Program-made: the position numbers and the translations under genes
Assembly (NCBI GenBank): GCA_027627225.1
Contig: CM051025.1
Coordinates: 56,979,681-57,043,680, forward strand
Source of the DNA: Congeria kusceri
Lineage: Eukaryota; Mollusca; Bivalvia; Myida; Dreissenidae
Length of the DNA: 64,000 nt
Direction: 5' to 3'
Notes under the pieces: generated by a model
Seen by the model: the letters and a program-made list of their open reading frames with translations, nothing else
Told to the model about the DNA's origin: nothing
Databases searched by the model: none
In this document: positions 36,301 through 47,900 of the stretch, piece by piece
Layout: every line of letters begins with the position of its first letter
Numbering within the stretch: position 1 is the first letter of the stretch

Positions 36301-38500
36301 ATCACATAAAGTTTCATTGTATTCTGGCCAGACGTTGCAAAGAAATAACCCTGACAAGAATTGTACATTATATTCTTATTTCAGAAATCCACAAAGTAAA
36401 ATAACTCTTATAAAAATCAATGAAGCGGAACGTCCTGGTTCAGTGCACACCTCCTTTTGGTAATGAAGCTTCCCATAAAGGTTCATTAAATTCTGGCCAG
36501 TAGTTGCATAGTAATAGACTGGACAAGAATCGTGCACTAAATGCTTATTTCAGAATCTTCAAGGTCCCATAACTCTAAGAAAATTCTCTGAAGCAGAACG
36601 TCCCGGTTCAGTGCACACATTCTCTTGGTAATTAAGCTTCTCATGACGTTTCATTGAATTCTGGTCAGTAGTTGCTGAGAAAAATACTCCGGACAAGAAG
36701 CGGATGGACGAAAGGACAGACAAAGCGGCGACTATAATGTATGCTCCCGCAAATTTTTTTTTAGAGAGCATCATAAGATGAAAAAATCTCCACCACAAGA
36801 GTGGTCCTTCAGCAGCTATGCGCTGCTAGTGCTGACGAATATTGCCATTATTATTATAATCTTATTTAAAAGTAGCCCAATATTCGCTTTACAAGTTATG
36901 TTAGGTTTCACCAGGATAAAATAAGGCTGTAACGGCAAATATTGTCCATATTAAAATAAGCTCCATACTGGCGCAGTGCCTAAATCCGCCACTTGCCTAA
37001 ATCCGCCATACCATCCGAATAAGTGTTTTTTTACCCGCGATTTCTATTTTGTTGATCTCGATCAATCATATGCTTTTCCTTAACAACGCTGACGACTTTT
37101 CATCTTGATATCTATTTCATACTTCGCATGCGCAATTTTGACGCCCCGCCTAGTGTCCATGATAAAATTAAATTATCGTGTTTTAATATTATGTCTATGG
37201 GAGCAAGTACAGCATATAAATAACCATTATTCATTAGCATTACATACAATAAAATGTGGAAAGAACTGCATATTAAAGGGACTTGTTCACAGTTTGGCAA
37301 AATGACAATTTTCAAAAAAATTGTCATAGATTCAAAAAAGAATGTATGCATTATATTCACACAAGCAAAATAACACTCCTGACTAAGAAAAATGTTAAAA
37401 AGATATGTTCGTTTATTTATAATCATCAATCGAAATTGGAAAAATAATAAAGCGTTTGTAACGCTTTTCCTAGATAATTTAGCAAAAACGTGTATTACCG
37501 ACATAGCGTTTAAACTGCCATCCAAATTCAAAAGCCTGCGTGGTGTAGTGGTAGCGCGTTAGCTTTTGCTTCTAGAGGTCCCAGGTTCGAACCCCAGGGC
37601 AGGCACATTTTTTATTTTTATCTTTTTCCTTGTTATTATAATTATTTAAAACTATTCCAGATATGACAGTTTTGTAAGTAAATTCATTTAATGACATTTT
37701 TCAAAAATACGAAAATCTGTGAACAAGTCCCTTTAAGAGCGCAAATGTCCCGTAACTCAAAACCCTAATTATTTGTCCCACGTCCACGCAGGGCCTCGAT
37801 CAGTTTCAGAGATATTTTTAGAAATACAAATGAGTATTTGAAGAAATTGAAACATTGTATTAACAACACACAACAAGCTGCTTAATATAAAAAATTAAAT
37901 AAGAACAATAGTCAAATGTGGAATAAGAATGTCACGGTTCCTGATCTAGATTTTCACCAAGCAACTTCGGATCACCGTGTTTATTTTAAACACTAGAAAA
38001 TGAACCTTAAAGAAACAAAAGTGGGAGTTTTGTCAATAGAATTCAATAGAAGTTGCTTTGAAAACAGAATTCATAAAAGAATATTATTTTCGAGCAATTT
38101 GAACATTTTAAAGAGGGGTGGCGGATTTAGGCACTCCGACGCTCATTTTTTTACACTGTTTAGGCCTTCAATTTAAATATATATTTTTCATTTGCCAAGT
38201 ATCTGAAATGTAACCGTAACACGCCAATAAATGCACATTAATCCTAACTTGATGTATGTGTTATGTTAATCGGTAAACAACTTTTGAAGATATCTTAAAA
38301 ATACCCCCCCCCCCCAAAAGGGCAGATTTAGGCACTCCGCCAGTAAATAATCGGCTCCTTATGGGAAGTAAGAGTAGAATATAAAACACACTCAAAATAT
38401 TCTCAAATATGTATTTCAATTTGTTATTATCAACATGATGAACGCGAAAATACAAAACAAACCTCTTAGCCACTCCAGTTAGTTGCCGAATAGTTGCCAT
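30387..38500 (-). CDS. MRPL22: mitochondrial large ribosomal subunit protein uL22m (complete, 6 exons)
   Basis: Coding exons in transcript order: 38463-38500, 34945-35149, 34407-34472, 32762-32839, 31004-31073, 30387-30604 (TAG). All junctions are GT-AG and phases agree; 675 nt, 224 residues, close to the human protein. Recognition rests on MWYPAFM then VRGMSIDEAINQCEFSNKSA, VLKEAQTLAV, YNVEFKSNLWVADS and the C-terminal EYITEQRKRRIIHGL, which follow the uL22 core and the mitochondrial C-terminal tail. Exon 1 encodes MATIRQLTGVAKR, a basic amphipathic start fitting a mitochondrial presequence. The protein sits in the large subunit near the exit tunnel. The fifth-to-sixth exon loop (VERSGTLSGTRRKARNTRNK) is more diverged from vertebrates than the rest. 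The start is set by phase: exon 1 ends in AG, completing AGG with exon 2. Confidence 0.93.
31440..32120. repeat. low-complexity repeat in MRPL22 intron
   Basis: Contains three loose copies of a GGGTCGGG(T/A)TTTTTT phrase (31450-31500, 31678-31735, 32030-32090). Probably fragments of a diverged element; related phrases occur near 8640 and 33090. Confidence 0.45.
32412..32670. mobile_element. MITE with GTATTCATAAAA ends
   Basis: Left CCGTATTCATAAAACTCCTA then AGGGAAA; right TTTTCCCTAAGGAGCTTTGT then GAATACTG: inverted repeats of about 25 bp, with a second inverted pair TTAACTTAGG / TTACTTAAG inside. Lies in MRPL22 intron 4. Confidence 0.72.
32840..34406. other. MRPL22 intron 3
   Basis: AT-rich. 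Partly repeated GGCGGAAATGTACACTC / GGAGTAAATGTACACTC phrases at 33500-33570. No other feature supported. Confidence 0.45.
35267..35562. mobile_element. small nonautonomous element, second copy of the 7074 family
   Basis: ACAGGGTGCTGCTCAAAAGG, GTCGGACCAGACTG, AAAAAGGAGCAGGGCCCTG and TCGATCTTTCCCTATG in the same order as at 7074-7378. In MRPL22 intron 1. Confidence 0.65.
35805..35880 (-). repeat. single minisatellite monomer with flanks, inverted
   Basis: Reverse complement matches the flanks of the 28-bp array: TTCTGATTGCATTACC before and ATCCATCAGTTCACTG after one GCACATTATAGAGCATCC unit. An unexpanded genomic copy of the parent repeat. Confidence 0.65.
35960..36745. repeat. about 168-bp tandem repeat, 4-5 units
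   Basis: CCGAGAAACAGTCC, GACAAGAATTGTGCACTATA, CCATAACTC, GAAGCGGAACGTCCTGGTT, GTGCACACCTCC and ATGAAGCTTCCCATAAAG recur in order at about 36090, 36260, 36430 and 36600. Confidence 0.8.
37273..37736. mobile_element. TTAA-flanked MITE carrying a tRNA-like sequence
   Basis: Perfect 20-bp inverted ends TTAAAGGGACTTGTTCACAG at 37273-37292 and its complement at 37717-37736; TTAA at both edges is the expected target duplication. The interior is otherwise AT-rich, with a GC-rich tRNA-like island at 37534-37605. Confidence 0.82.
37534..37605 (+). tRNA. tRNA-like sequence (pseudogene or MITE passenger), anticodon loop reads TTG if intact
   Basis: 72 nt. Acceptor GCCTGC pairs with GCAGGC; D arm GTGT/GCGC; anticodon stem TTAGC/TCTAG with one mismatch; box A-like TGGTGTAGTGGTAGCGCG and a good box B GGTTCGAACCC are present. 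The T stem CCAGG/CCCAG has two A-C mismatches, each explained by CG-to-CA change of a CCGGG/CCCGG stem. Position 37 is C, where a purine is expected. I judge it nonfunctional as a tRNA but still able to bind TFIIIC. Confidence 0.55.
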
Positions 38501-38905
38501 ACCTGAAATAACAGTACAAAAATGTAAAAAGATTGAAAAACACATGAAAACAACGCAAATCAACAAAATGTTAATACATAAATACTTAAATGTTGTTATA
38601 CAAAAATATGTCCTACATGTGGCCATTATTACAACTATTTATCATATCTATTCACCGTTTAAATGCCAAGAAAAAAAATGGCTAAAAAAAAAAAATTTCG
38701 ACGCAGGAGATTTGGAAACGTGTTTATTTAATTTCTATTATTAAATTTGAAAAACTATCAAAACTTCAACTACTTGTAATTGGCCTAAAATATTTATCCC
38801 CCAAAATGTCATACACTACAGTAGCCAGATCCACTTTGCACATTTGTATAGTTTGTTGTAACCTATTTCTTTCGCTTAATTGTCAGCTGTCACATGATCT
38901 ACAAA
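38501..38905. promoter_or_regulatory. bidirectional promoter region between MRPL22 and AGA
   Basis: The start codons of the two divergent genes are 405 bp apart, so both promoters must lie here or overlap their 5' UTRs. AATTGG (inverted CCAAT) is at about 38778. GTCACATGATC at 38889-38899, just before the AGA ATG, is an E-box close to the lysosomal CLEAR consensus (GTCACGTGAC). ACAAAATGGCTGC over the AGA start resembles a YY1 site. Motif calls are by eye only. Confidence 0.6.
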
Positions 38906-41900
38906 ATGGCTGCGCCCATGGTAGCAAAAACGATAACAGTTTTTGTATTGCTTAGCCTTGTTTATATGTGTCACTCACTTCCATTGCCAGTGGTTGTCAA
39001 CACCTGGCCGTTTACAAATGCTACGCTAGCAGGTATTTAAAGAACCAAACCAAACAATTCTCTACTGCAAAACAAAACCTCTTAGTCTTATTGTCTAAAT
39101 CAAATTGATGGGACTTTTACACAGAAATCCGGAACGTTTAGACCCGAAACACGTTTCACACTGGGTCGTTTTGGCCCGAAATACGTTCCGACATGGGACG
39201 TTTCGCACCAAAATATTCAGTTGTTGTATATCACAATTTGCATCGATTTCAAACCTGTATGGGAATTAAATTATATGAGGACACATTTATTTAGATAATT
39301 ATATGCACAATTCAATTTTAAAAGTATGTTTCAAAATAATAATTCAGTATGAGATTTACATCCATTGTACACCTTAATGGTGTGTTAAAGACAACATATG
39401 CACATTCCAGAGCACATTTATCAGTATTATTATATAAGTACGAAATTCTGTTAATAGTTACAAATAACTGTTGAAGTTGTTTCGAAGTGAATGATAAACA
39501 GCTCAAATAGCTTGCCTTCGACAAATTGTTGTGTATGGGTTTTTTTGTGTTTTTTTTGGGAAGTAAAATTTTAGTAGATCTTTGTTTCACCTGAATATCT
39601 GAATATGTAATAACATGACACATTGTAACAGCTGCAGAAAATGGAAACAATAAATGGGTACTGTCGCATAATTAACATATATCTCAGTTATCTGCTCAAT
39701 ACATACCACACCGTATCACACCATATCACACCGTAAAAAACACAACTTAATACTTTGACAAGTGACACATAACACCCCTCCAATAGGTGTTAAGGGACTG
39801 TGTCGTACAAACATCCAACTACATGTGACATGATGCACAAACTAGACCCAATCAATGTTAACTCCAAACATTTAGGGCAATATGTCCCAGAGTGAAACAT
39901 CCCAGTGGAAAACGTGTTTTGTCCCGATACCTTCACAGATTTTAGTATTTTTCAAAACATGTCATAATATAAATGTCATGACTATACATAAAAAAACTAT
40001 TACATTTGGACTTACAAATTCAAATATTTTCTAACAAGATAAGCTTAGAACATAATTTTTTGCCTCTATCTATCTTTTTTTCTGCCAAACCTCTTTCAAG
40101 GACTTATAAACTCGTTATAGGCATAAAGTAACTTGTCACATAAATGGCATATCTCAATGGACATTGCTTAAAGTGTTCTTGTTTCATTAATATTGAACAA
40201 TATAATCCATCTGTATTAAAAGGGTTTGTTAATTCTGTTATGCTTCATAAAATGTCTTAAAAAACTACAAACACGAAAGCATCTTGACTTATTAGCTCAA
40301 AAACTTTAATACATAAAAATTACACTTTACATGAAATAGAATCAAAGTGTTGGAAGCATGGGGTTCAAACCCAAAACTCTTGACCAAAAGCCATTGATAC
40401 ACGCACCAATAGTCCAGAGTAATTTTTTTAACTGTTACATGTCATTTCATTCAAATAAAAGGAAACATGAAAATTCCAATTATTGTATTGTTATATGTAA
40501 CAGACACCTTACAATTTTGTCTATTTCAATTGACACTATTTCTCCACAGAAACATGAATACTCAATATAATCCAGTGCCATGTGCTTTATTTAGCTACTT
40601 TATATAAATGATAACAATGTTTTTCTTTCTTTTTTAATCTGTTACAAAGTATAAAATTCAATTTGCAAATCTGTTAATAGGTCATACAAGCATTTGTCAC
40701 AAAATGTGCAAATCCGTGAAAACGGTTAATATAAATATTTTGCTTGTACTACACCTACAGCTTGGCGAATGATCAGCAGTAACAGGACGGCTGTGGACGC
40801 TGTGGAAGCCGGGTGTAGTGAGTGTGAGATGGAGAGATGCGATGGAAGTGTTGGCTGGGGAAGTAACCCTGATGAGGCAGGGGAGACCACTCTGGATGCC
40901 ATGATAATGGATGGGTAAATTGGACTTTATATCTTTGTTATATGCATTGACTTTTCCAATGCAGTTTACCCAGTTAAATTATGTTTGTGTTTGTATAGTG
41001 TGTGTACAGAGAGTTTGTTGATTGCCTTATGGTTTTCCAAAAATGCAGATGCAGCTAGAATTTCATATCTTAATATTTAACACTTCCTATATTGAGGCGC
41101 GTCGTGGGAAACCTGGCTTAATGCATGTGCGTAAAGTGTCGTCCCGGATTAGCCTGTGTCCGCACAGGCTAATCCAGGACGACACTTTCCGCCTACAGTG
41201 GATTTTTTTTTTTAAGAGACTGCCTTCAAACAGAAAATACCATGAAAGTGGAAAGTGCCGTCCTGGATTAGTCTGTGCGGACTGCACAGGCTAATCTGGG
41301 ACGATATTTTCGCACATGCATTAAGCCCGGTTTTCCCACGACACGCCTCTATTATATTTATGGAGTAAGTAGAAACTTATTACATTAATTAGAGGTGACT
41401 GATATTTACATTTTTTACACGTTAATTCTTACCCTAACCCTAACCCTTGCTAACAAATTCTACAATGACTTTATTTGTACTTTTCATTCCCCTTTCCCTT
41501 ATCAACAGGATTACTCATGATGTTGGTGCAGTTGGCGCTATTAGGCAAGTAAAGACAGCCATCTCAGTCGCTCGTGCAGTGATGGAAAGGACCACTCATA
41601 CATTACTTGTGGGTGATCAAGGTAATAATACAAAAATGACTATGCTGAATTTTTACTAACATATTGCCTAGCAGTAAACTGTTGCACGCAGGGTTGGCAC
41701 GAATTACCCACCCCCGGGTTTTCCCGGCGGGTTTTACCAGTTTTTCCCGCCCCGGTCAATACTCTGAAAGTGGGTAATACTGGGCAATACTGGGCAATAC
41801 TATTTTTTCTTTAGTTAATTTGCAGTTTTAATTGTTTTTATAAATCCAAATGCTCAGTTAACTTATGTCATTAAGAAAATGACTTGTTTAGTTTAGCAGA

Positions 41901-44900
41901 TCCAGTATATGCATAGTTACAGTATTTTTGTTAGTGCCTGCACATATCTACTGGTTCATTCATTCATTTTTTATGGCAACGCTTATCATGTTATTTCTAT
42001 AATGTTTGTGAAATGATTCTGCTTGATATTGAAATATGTCTACACTTATTTAAGTTATTCATCCTTCTATTTTTCTTGCATTGAGCTATTCTTTTTTTGT
42101 GTAAACAATAAAACTTAGGGAGGCCTTCTCTGTCTGGACAATAACGCCAGCCTGGTCAATATTATTATAATCTGATATCGGGCAATACTGGGGATTACTT
42201 GACAAATTACTTATATTCTTTTTTCATTACTTACTTTCATTTTTTTCTCTTTAAAAGCAGGATAATGATAATGATGAAGCAAAGAATAAAAATAATTATT
42301 TTTATACTGATGCAGAATTAACAGCAGGAATCAGTCACTTAAGGTGCCAATCAATGCATGTTTTCACGGTTTGGAGAAGGCCCCTACTTGACATGGGTCT
42401 TTACCTTACCCCTAATGTTTATTCAAGGGGTCCAGTTTAATTTTTTTTTTAGCACTTGCATCTGTCAATTCAATCAATGTTTGTGTTTGTTTAAGAGGGT
42501 GTGTATTGTGGATGGGTCATAAATGATATCACGATATTATGTCATTAATTTAATGTACTGCATGGGGCTGCAATAGGGTCTTGTTGCAACATAATATTTA
42601 CTAAAATATTTTATAACATAAAAATATGTTAGAATTTTCAAATTTCTCTTATACATTCATTTCTTCTTTTTCTTTCATAAACATAATTTTGTTACATTAT
42701 ACACTAGTATATACTGAGAAAAATAAAATGAATGTGAGTAAAACCACAGATGCCAAGTAATACTCAGTATTGTCCAGACTGACAAAAAAATCCAACTTAA
42801 ATTTTGTGAAAAAGAAAATAATAATAATTATCGCACAAACACGTTTGTTTATTTAATTTTAATACACTAAACGTTTCGGCATGATGCCTTCATCAGTAGT
42901 AATAAAATAATAAATATAAACAAAGGAAGTGACGTCGACGTCATACAGTGACATTACGTCGTTTGGCGGAAAAATGATGACCTGTAAAATAGCATTATGC
43001 TGACATATATAGAACACATAATCATGATAGTATAAAATGATGGATCAGAGTTGATTCATCAGCCTAATAATTATAATATAATAAAAAACATAGTAATAGG
43101 CAAACATCGAATATATGTCAAGCATGTGAACGTATTATATATCGTACAGCACTTTGTTATTAAGACCGTTAGGAAGCATAGTCTTTAATTTATGTATCCA
43201 AAACGTTTCTTTACATAAACGGTCTAGATTATTATGAACAACATCTATTGGAACAAAAGAGAAATCTGACAATGTACAATTATTGTTTAGAGACCCAAAA
43301 TGGGTTGCAACATGTGATACAGGATTTATTGAACAGTTTCTTATATCAAATCTATGGTTATTCATTCTACGGGAAACACTTTGATTGGTTTGTCCGACAT
43401 ACTGTTTATTACATTTTTTACATGTAATAAGATATATAACATCACGTGAGGTACAATCTACATCATTGTGCAAATCATATGTTAAACCAGTAACGCTACT
43501 ATTGAATTGAGAACATACATTGATATTATTACAATGCGTACATCGTGGTCGTTTACATTTACCCGATGAATGTAGTTTAGTACTGTTATACACTGAACAT
43601 CTAACAAGACTGTTTTGTATATTCTTAGGTCGTTTATAGGCCAAAATAGGCTTAAAAGAATGTAAAGACTTTACACTCTCTTTGTCAGATAACAGTAATA
43701 GATCCCAGTATTTGTGTATAATATCAGCAATATTAGGCAGTGATGTGTTAAAACATACAGTAAATGGTATCACAGAATTAGTGCTTTTCTGCGTAACACG
43801 CAGTGCGCTATCCTGTGACATATTTTTCACTTTTGTAAATCCATCTGCTATAACATTTGTAGGATAATTTGTATTTTCGAAATATTGTTGTAGATTAGCT
43901 AAAGACTGATTAAATACACCATCATCGGAGATAATACGTCTGTAGCGTTTAGCCTGACTATATGGTATACCCCGTTTACAAGACATGGGGTGAGATGATG
44001 TAAAATCTAAGTATAAATGCATATTAGTAGGTTTACAAAAAACATCTGTTATAACAGTTTCATATTCACTTTTAGATACAGATACATCGAGGAAAAAAGC
44101 AGACTTTTGAGATATACAATATGTAAATTTTATAGTAGGATGAAATTTATTTATAGCATCTATAAAAGTATTAAGGTCTTCTAAAGAACTATTCCTTATC
44201 ATAAAAATGTCATCTAAAAATCTAAGCCAAATATCGGGTTTTAGAGGTACATTACTGAGAAAATCTTCTTCTAATTTTCCCATAAAAAGTGAGGCATAAG
44301 AGGGCGCCATAGGGCTACCCATGGCTGTACCCATAGTTTGTGAATAACTCTCATTGTTAAAATCAAAGCAGTTATTTTCAAGAATAACTTTAAGTAATTT
44401 GCTAATGTCTTCAGCGTTAATATTATTGTTAACATTATATTTTCTAAGAAAATATGAACAAGCTTCTATTCCCTCACGGTGTGGAATATTAGTGTATAAT
44501 GATGACACATCCAGAGTTACTAAGTAAGAGTCTTTTTTTAAAATGAATATTCTTAATCTTGTTAATAAAGTCTGTGGTATCTTTAATGTATGATGGTAAA
44601 GTCTGCATAACTGGATTTAATACAAAGTCTAAGAACTTGGAGATATTTTCCGAGCTGGAATTAAACGCAGATACGATGGGCCGACCGGGGTATCCAAGAG
44701 GAAGACTGACATCTAATGGCTTGTGAGTGTTCGGTAATATGTAAAATTGAGGTATCCGAATATCTGTGGGAAACAAATCAAACTGCTTATCGATACCAGG
44801 GTTGTGGTGCTTTATTTCTTCAATACAGTTTTCAATATTTTCTTTTGTTGTCTGGTGCTGGTTTTTGTTCACTTTCATATAGAAACGTTCATCATTTAAT

Positions 44901-47900
44901 TGACGGGTTACTTCTTCGATGTATTTATTTTTATTCATCACTACAATAGTATTAGACTTGTCCGCTTTTTTAATAACAATGTTATCATCACGAGATAAAC
45001 TGTTCAGAGCGTATATTTCTTCTTTAGAAATATTAGGGCGAAAACGTTTCTCATTAACATGATGAAGAATTTCATTAGAAACAGCTTCTATATAAAAGTC
45101 AAGATAAATGTCTCTTCCGCTAGGAGGTGTAAACTGAGATGATGTCTTGTTAAAGAATGGTAAGTGTTTATATTCATCATTTTTAGATGTTCCATTTTGG
45201 TCATTTGTATACAAGTCAGCAAAATATTCCTTTAAACGTAATCTTCTTGTGTAAAGAAACACTTCTTCAGCTAATTTTACTTTATCATGTGATTTGATAC
45301 GGGGACAGAATCCTAATCCCTTTCCAAGTAAAATGTATTCAGTATCTGTTAAGTTACGGTCTGATAAGTTTAGAACTGTTTCCTTACCCTGCTGAATTTG
45401 CTTCTTTCGCTTCTGAAACCTTTTGTATTCCAGTCTGTTTTTGAATCTGGTAAAACGACGCGCTTTTGGTTTGATGTTGTCATCAGATCTTTCACTGTTT
45501 TTATTAACACTTCCATGGTCTGAATTAGCGATGTTTCGATCGGATTCTTTGTCGTTGTCGATACCCCGTCGATTACGGCCTCCCTGTAAGATTTCTTCGT
45601 GCCCGGGGTCTGCTCGTTTTTTGAATTATTTGCAGTTACATATGTAGTGGAGGGGGTTTCTCTTGCATTATTCGCTGTGGTAGAGCGCCTTTCATCTGGA
45701 GTGTTCCCTGTTTTAAGTACCTGGTTCGTTTTTTTACTTGAAGTTTTCACTGTTTTCTGTACCTGGTTTGCTTTTTTAGCAGTTTGTTGTTTTGGTGATT
45801 TGTGTTTTCTTGTTACTTTGTGCCAATCTACATCAAGCGTCTTAGATGTATGAGTTTCGTCTTGTTTTTTGCTATTATAATTATGATTGGTCGATGTTTT
45901 CCCTCTGTTGTCAGTTTCCGTCCTGTTTATTTGTTGATTTTTAATGTGTTTACTTCGCAATAAGTTTAATTTTTTCTCATGTTTTCTCACTAACAGATTC
46001 TTTTTTTCTTCTGTTTCTTTGAAGATATCATTTTCCATTGAATAGAAATCTGCATTAGATAGTTTTTTTTCTAAGGTTTTTCTGAAATCTTCAATAGATT
46101 GTTCAAGGTTATGTGCACGCCGCATATGGTCGGCCCGGATTCTCTCGCAAATTTCAATGCTAACCTTCTGTAAAAGAGTGTCACTGTCCTGCTGGAGTTC
46201 GGTGGAGTCGTTTCCTACACTGAGCGAAAGTCGTAGACCCTTAGGAACAATATCATCATTCACACAGTCTTGCAGAAAACGGGCGTGTAAACTGCTTTTC
46301 ATGTGGCTGACCGCTAACTTCCTGAGATGTAAACGTGGATCTTCAGCAGATGCCATAGTGCGATTAGTCCAATAATAATAATAATAATTATCGCACAAAC
46401 ACGTTTGTTTATTTAATTTTAATACACTAAACGTTTCGGCATGATGCCTTCATCAGTAGTAATAAAATAATAAATATAAACAAAGGAAGTGACGTCGACG
46501 TCATACAGTGACATTACGTCGTTTGGCGGAAAAATGATGACCTGTAAAATGGCATTATGCTGACATATATAGAACACATAATCATGATAGTATAAAATGA
46601 TGGATCAGAGTTGATTCATCAGCCTAATAATTATAATATAATAAAAAACATAGTAATAGGCAAACATCGAATATATGTCAAGTATGTGAACGTATTATAT
46701 ATCGTACAGCACTTTGTTATTAAGACCGTTAGGAAGCATAGTCTTTAATTTATGTATCCACAACGTTTCTTTACATAAACGGTCTAGATTATTATGAACA
46801 ACATCTATTGGAACAAAAGAGAAATCTGACAATGTACAATTATTGTTTAGAGACCCAAAATGGGTTGCAACATGTTTACAGGATTTATTGAACAGTTTCT
46901 TATATCAAATCTATGGTTATTCATTCTACGGGAAACACTTTGATTGGTTTGTCCGACATACTGTTTATTACATTTTTTACATGTAATAAGATATATAACA
47001 TCACGTGAGGTACAATCTACATCATTGTGCAAATCATATGTTAAACCAGTAACGCTACTATTGAATTGAGAACATACATTGATATTATTACAATGCGTAC
47101 ATCGTGGTCGTTTACATTTACCCGATGAATGTAGTTTAGTACTGTTATACACTGAACATCTAACAAGACTGTTTTGTATATTCTTAGGTCGTTTATAGGC
47201 CAAAATAGGCTTAAAAGAATGTAAAGACTTTACACTCTCTTTGTCAGATAACAGTAATAGATCCCAGTATTTGTGTATAATATCAGCAATATTAGGCAGT
47301 GATGTGTTAAAACCTGCAGTAAATGGTATCACAGAATTAGTGCTTTTCTGCGTAACACGCAGTGCGCTATCCTGCGACATATTTTTCACTTTTGTAAATC
47401 CATCTGCTATGACATTTTTAGGATAATTTCTAATTTCGAAATATTGTTGTAGATTAGCTAAAGACTGATTAAATACACCATCATCGGAGATAATACGTCT
47501 GTAGCGTTTAGCCTGACTATATGGTATACCCCGTTTACAAGACATGGGGTGAGATGATGTAAAATCTAAGTATAAATGCATATTAGTAGGTTTACAAAAA
47601 ACATCTGTTATAACAGTTTCATATTCACTTTTAGATACAGATACATCGAGGAAAAAAGCAGACTTTTGAGATATACAATATGTAAATTTTATAGTAGGAT
47701 GAAATTTATTTATAGCATCTATAAAAGTATTAAGGTCTTCTAAAGAACTATTCCATATCATAAAAATGTCATCTAAAAATCTAAGCCAAATATCGGGTTT
47801 TAGAGGTACATTACTAAGAAAATCTTCTTCTAATTTTCCCATAAAAAGTGAGGCATAAGAGGTTGCCATAGGGCTACCCATGGCTGTACCCATAGTTTGT

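Larger units (their letters stand above)
36966..38345. mobile_element. TIR element in MRPL22 intron 1, related to the 16649 element
   Basis: Ends TACTGGCGCAGTGCCTAAAT and ATTTAGGCACTCCGCCAGTA are inverted over about 25 bp and include TA at both edges. A subterminal copy of the motif appears at 36985-37005 and at 38113-38133. It contains the TTAA-flanked element 37273-37736. Its terminal CCTAAATCCGCCAC is shared with the 16649-19120 element. Confidence 0.75.

Noticed and set aside
37534..37605. Functional tRNA gene
   Set aside because: Two mismatches in the T stem, a mismatch in the anticodon stem and a pyrimidine at position 37; location inside a MITE argues for a passenger or pseudogene.
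41430..41447. CCCTAA repeats suggesting a telomere
   Set aside because: Only about three units inside an AGA intron; too short to mean more than a chance or minor interstitial motif.
45423..45853. Plus-strand frames of 74-84 codons repeated in each retroelement unit
   Set aside because: Shadows of ORF1 and ORF2 on the other strand; their repetition only reflects the tandem array.
46357..46398. Upstream start of ORF1 at [10 protein letters not shown]
   Set aside because: These 14 codons are the junction microsatellite and the tail of the neighbouring unit; the first ATG within the unit proper is MASAEDP.
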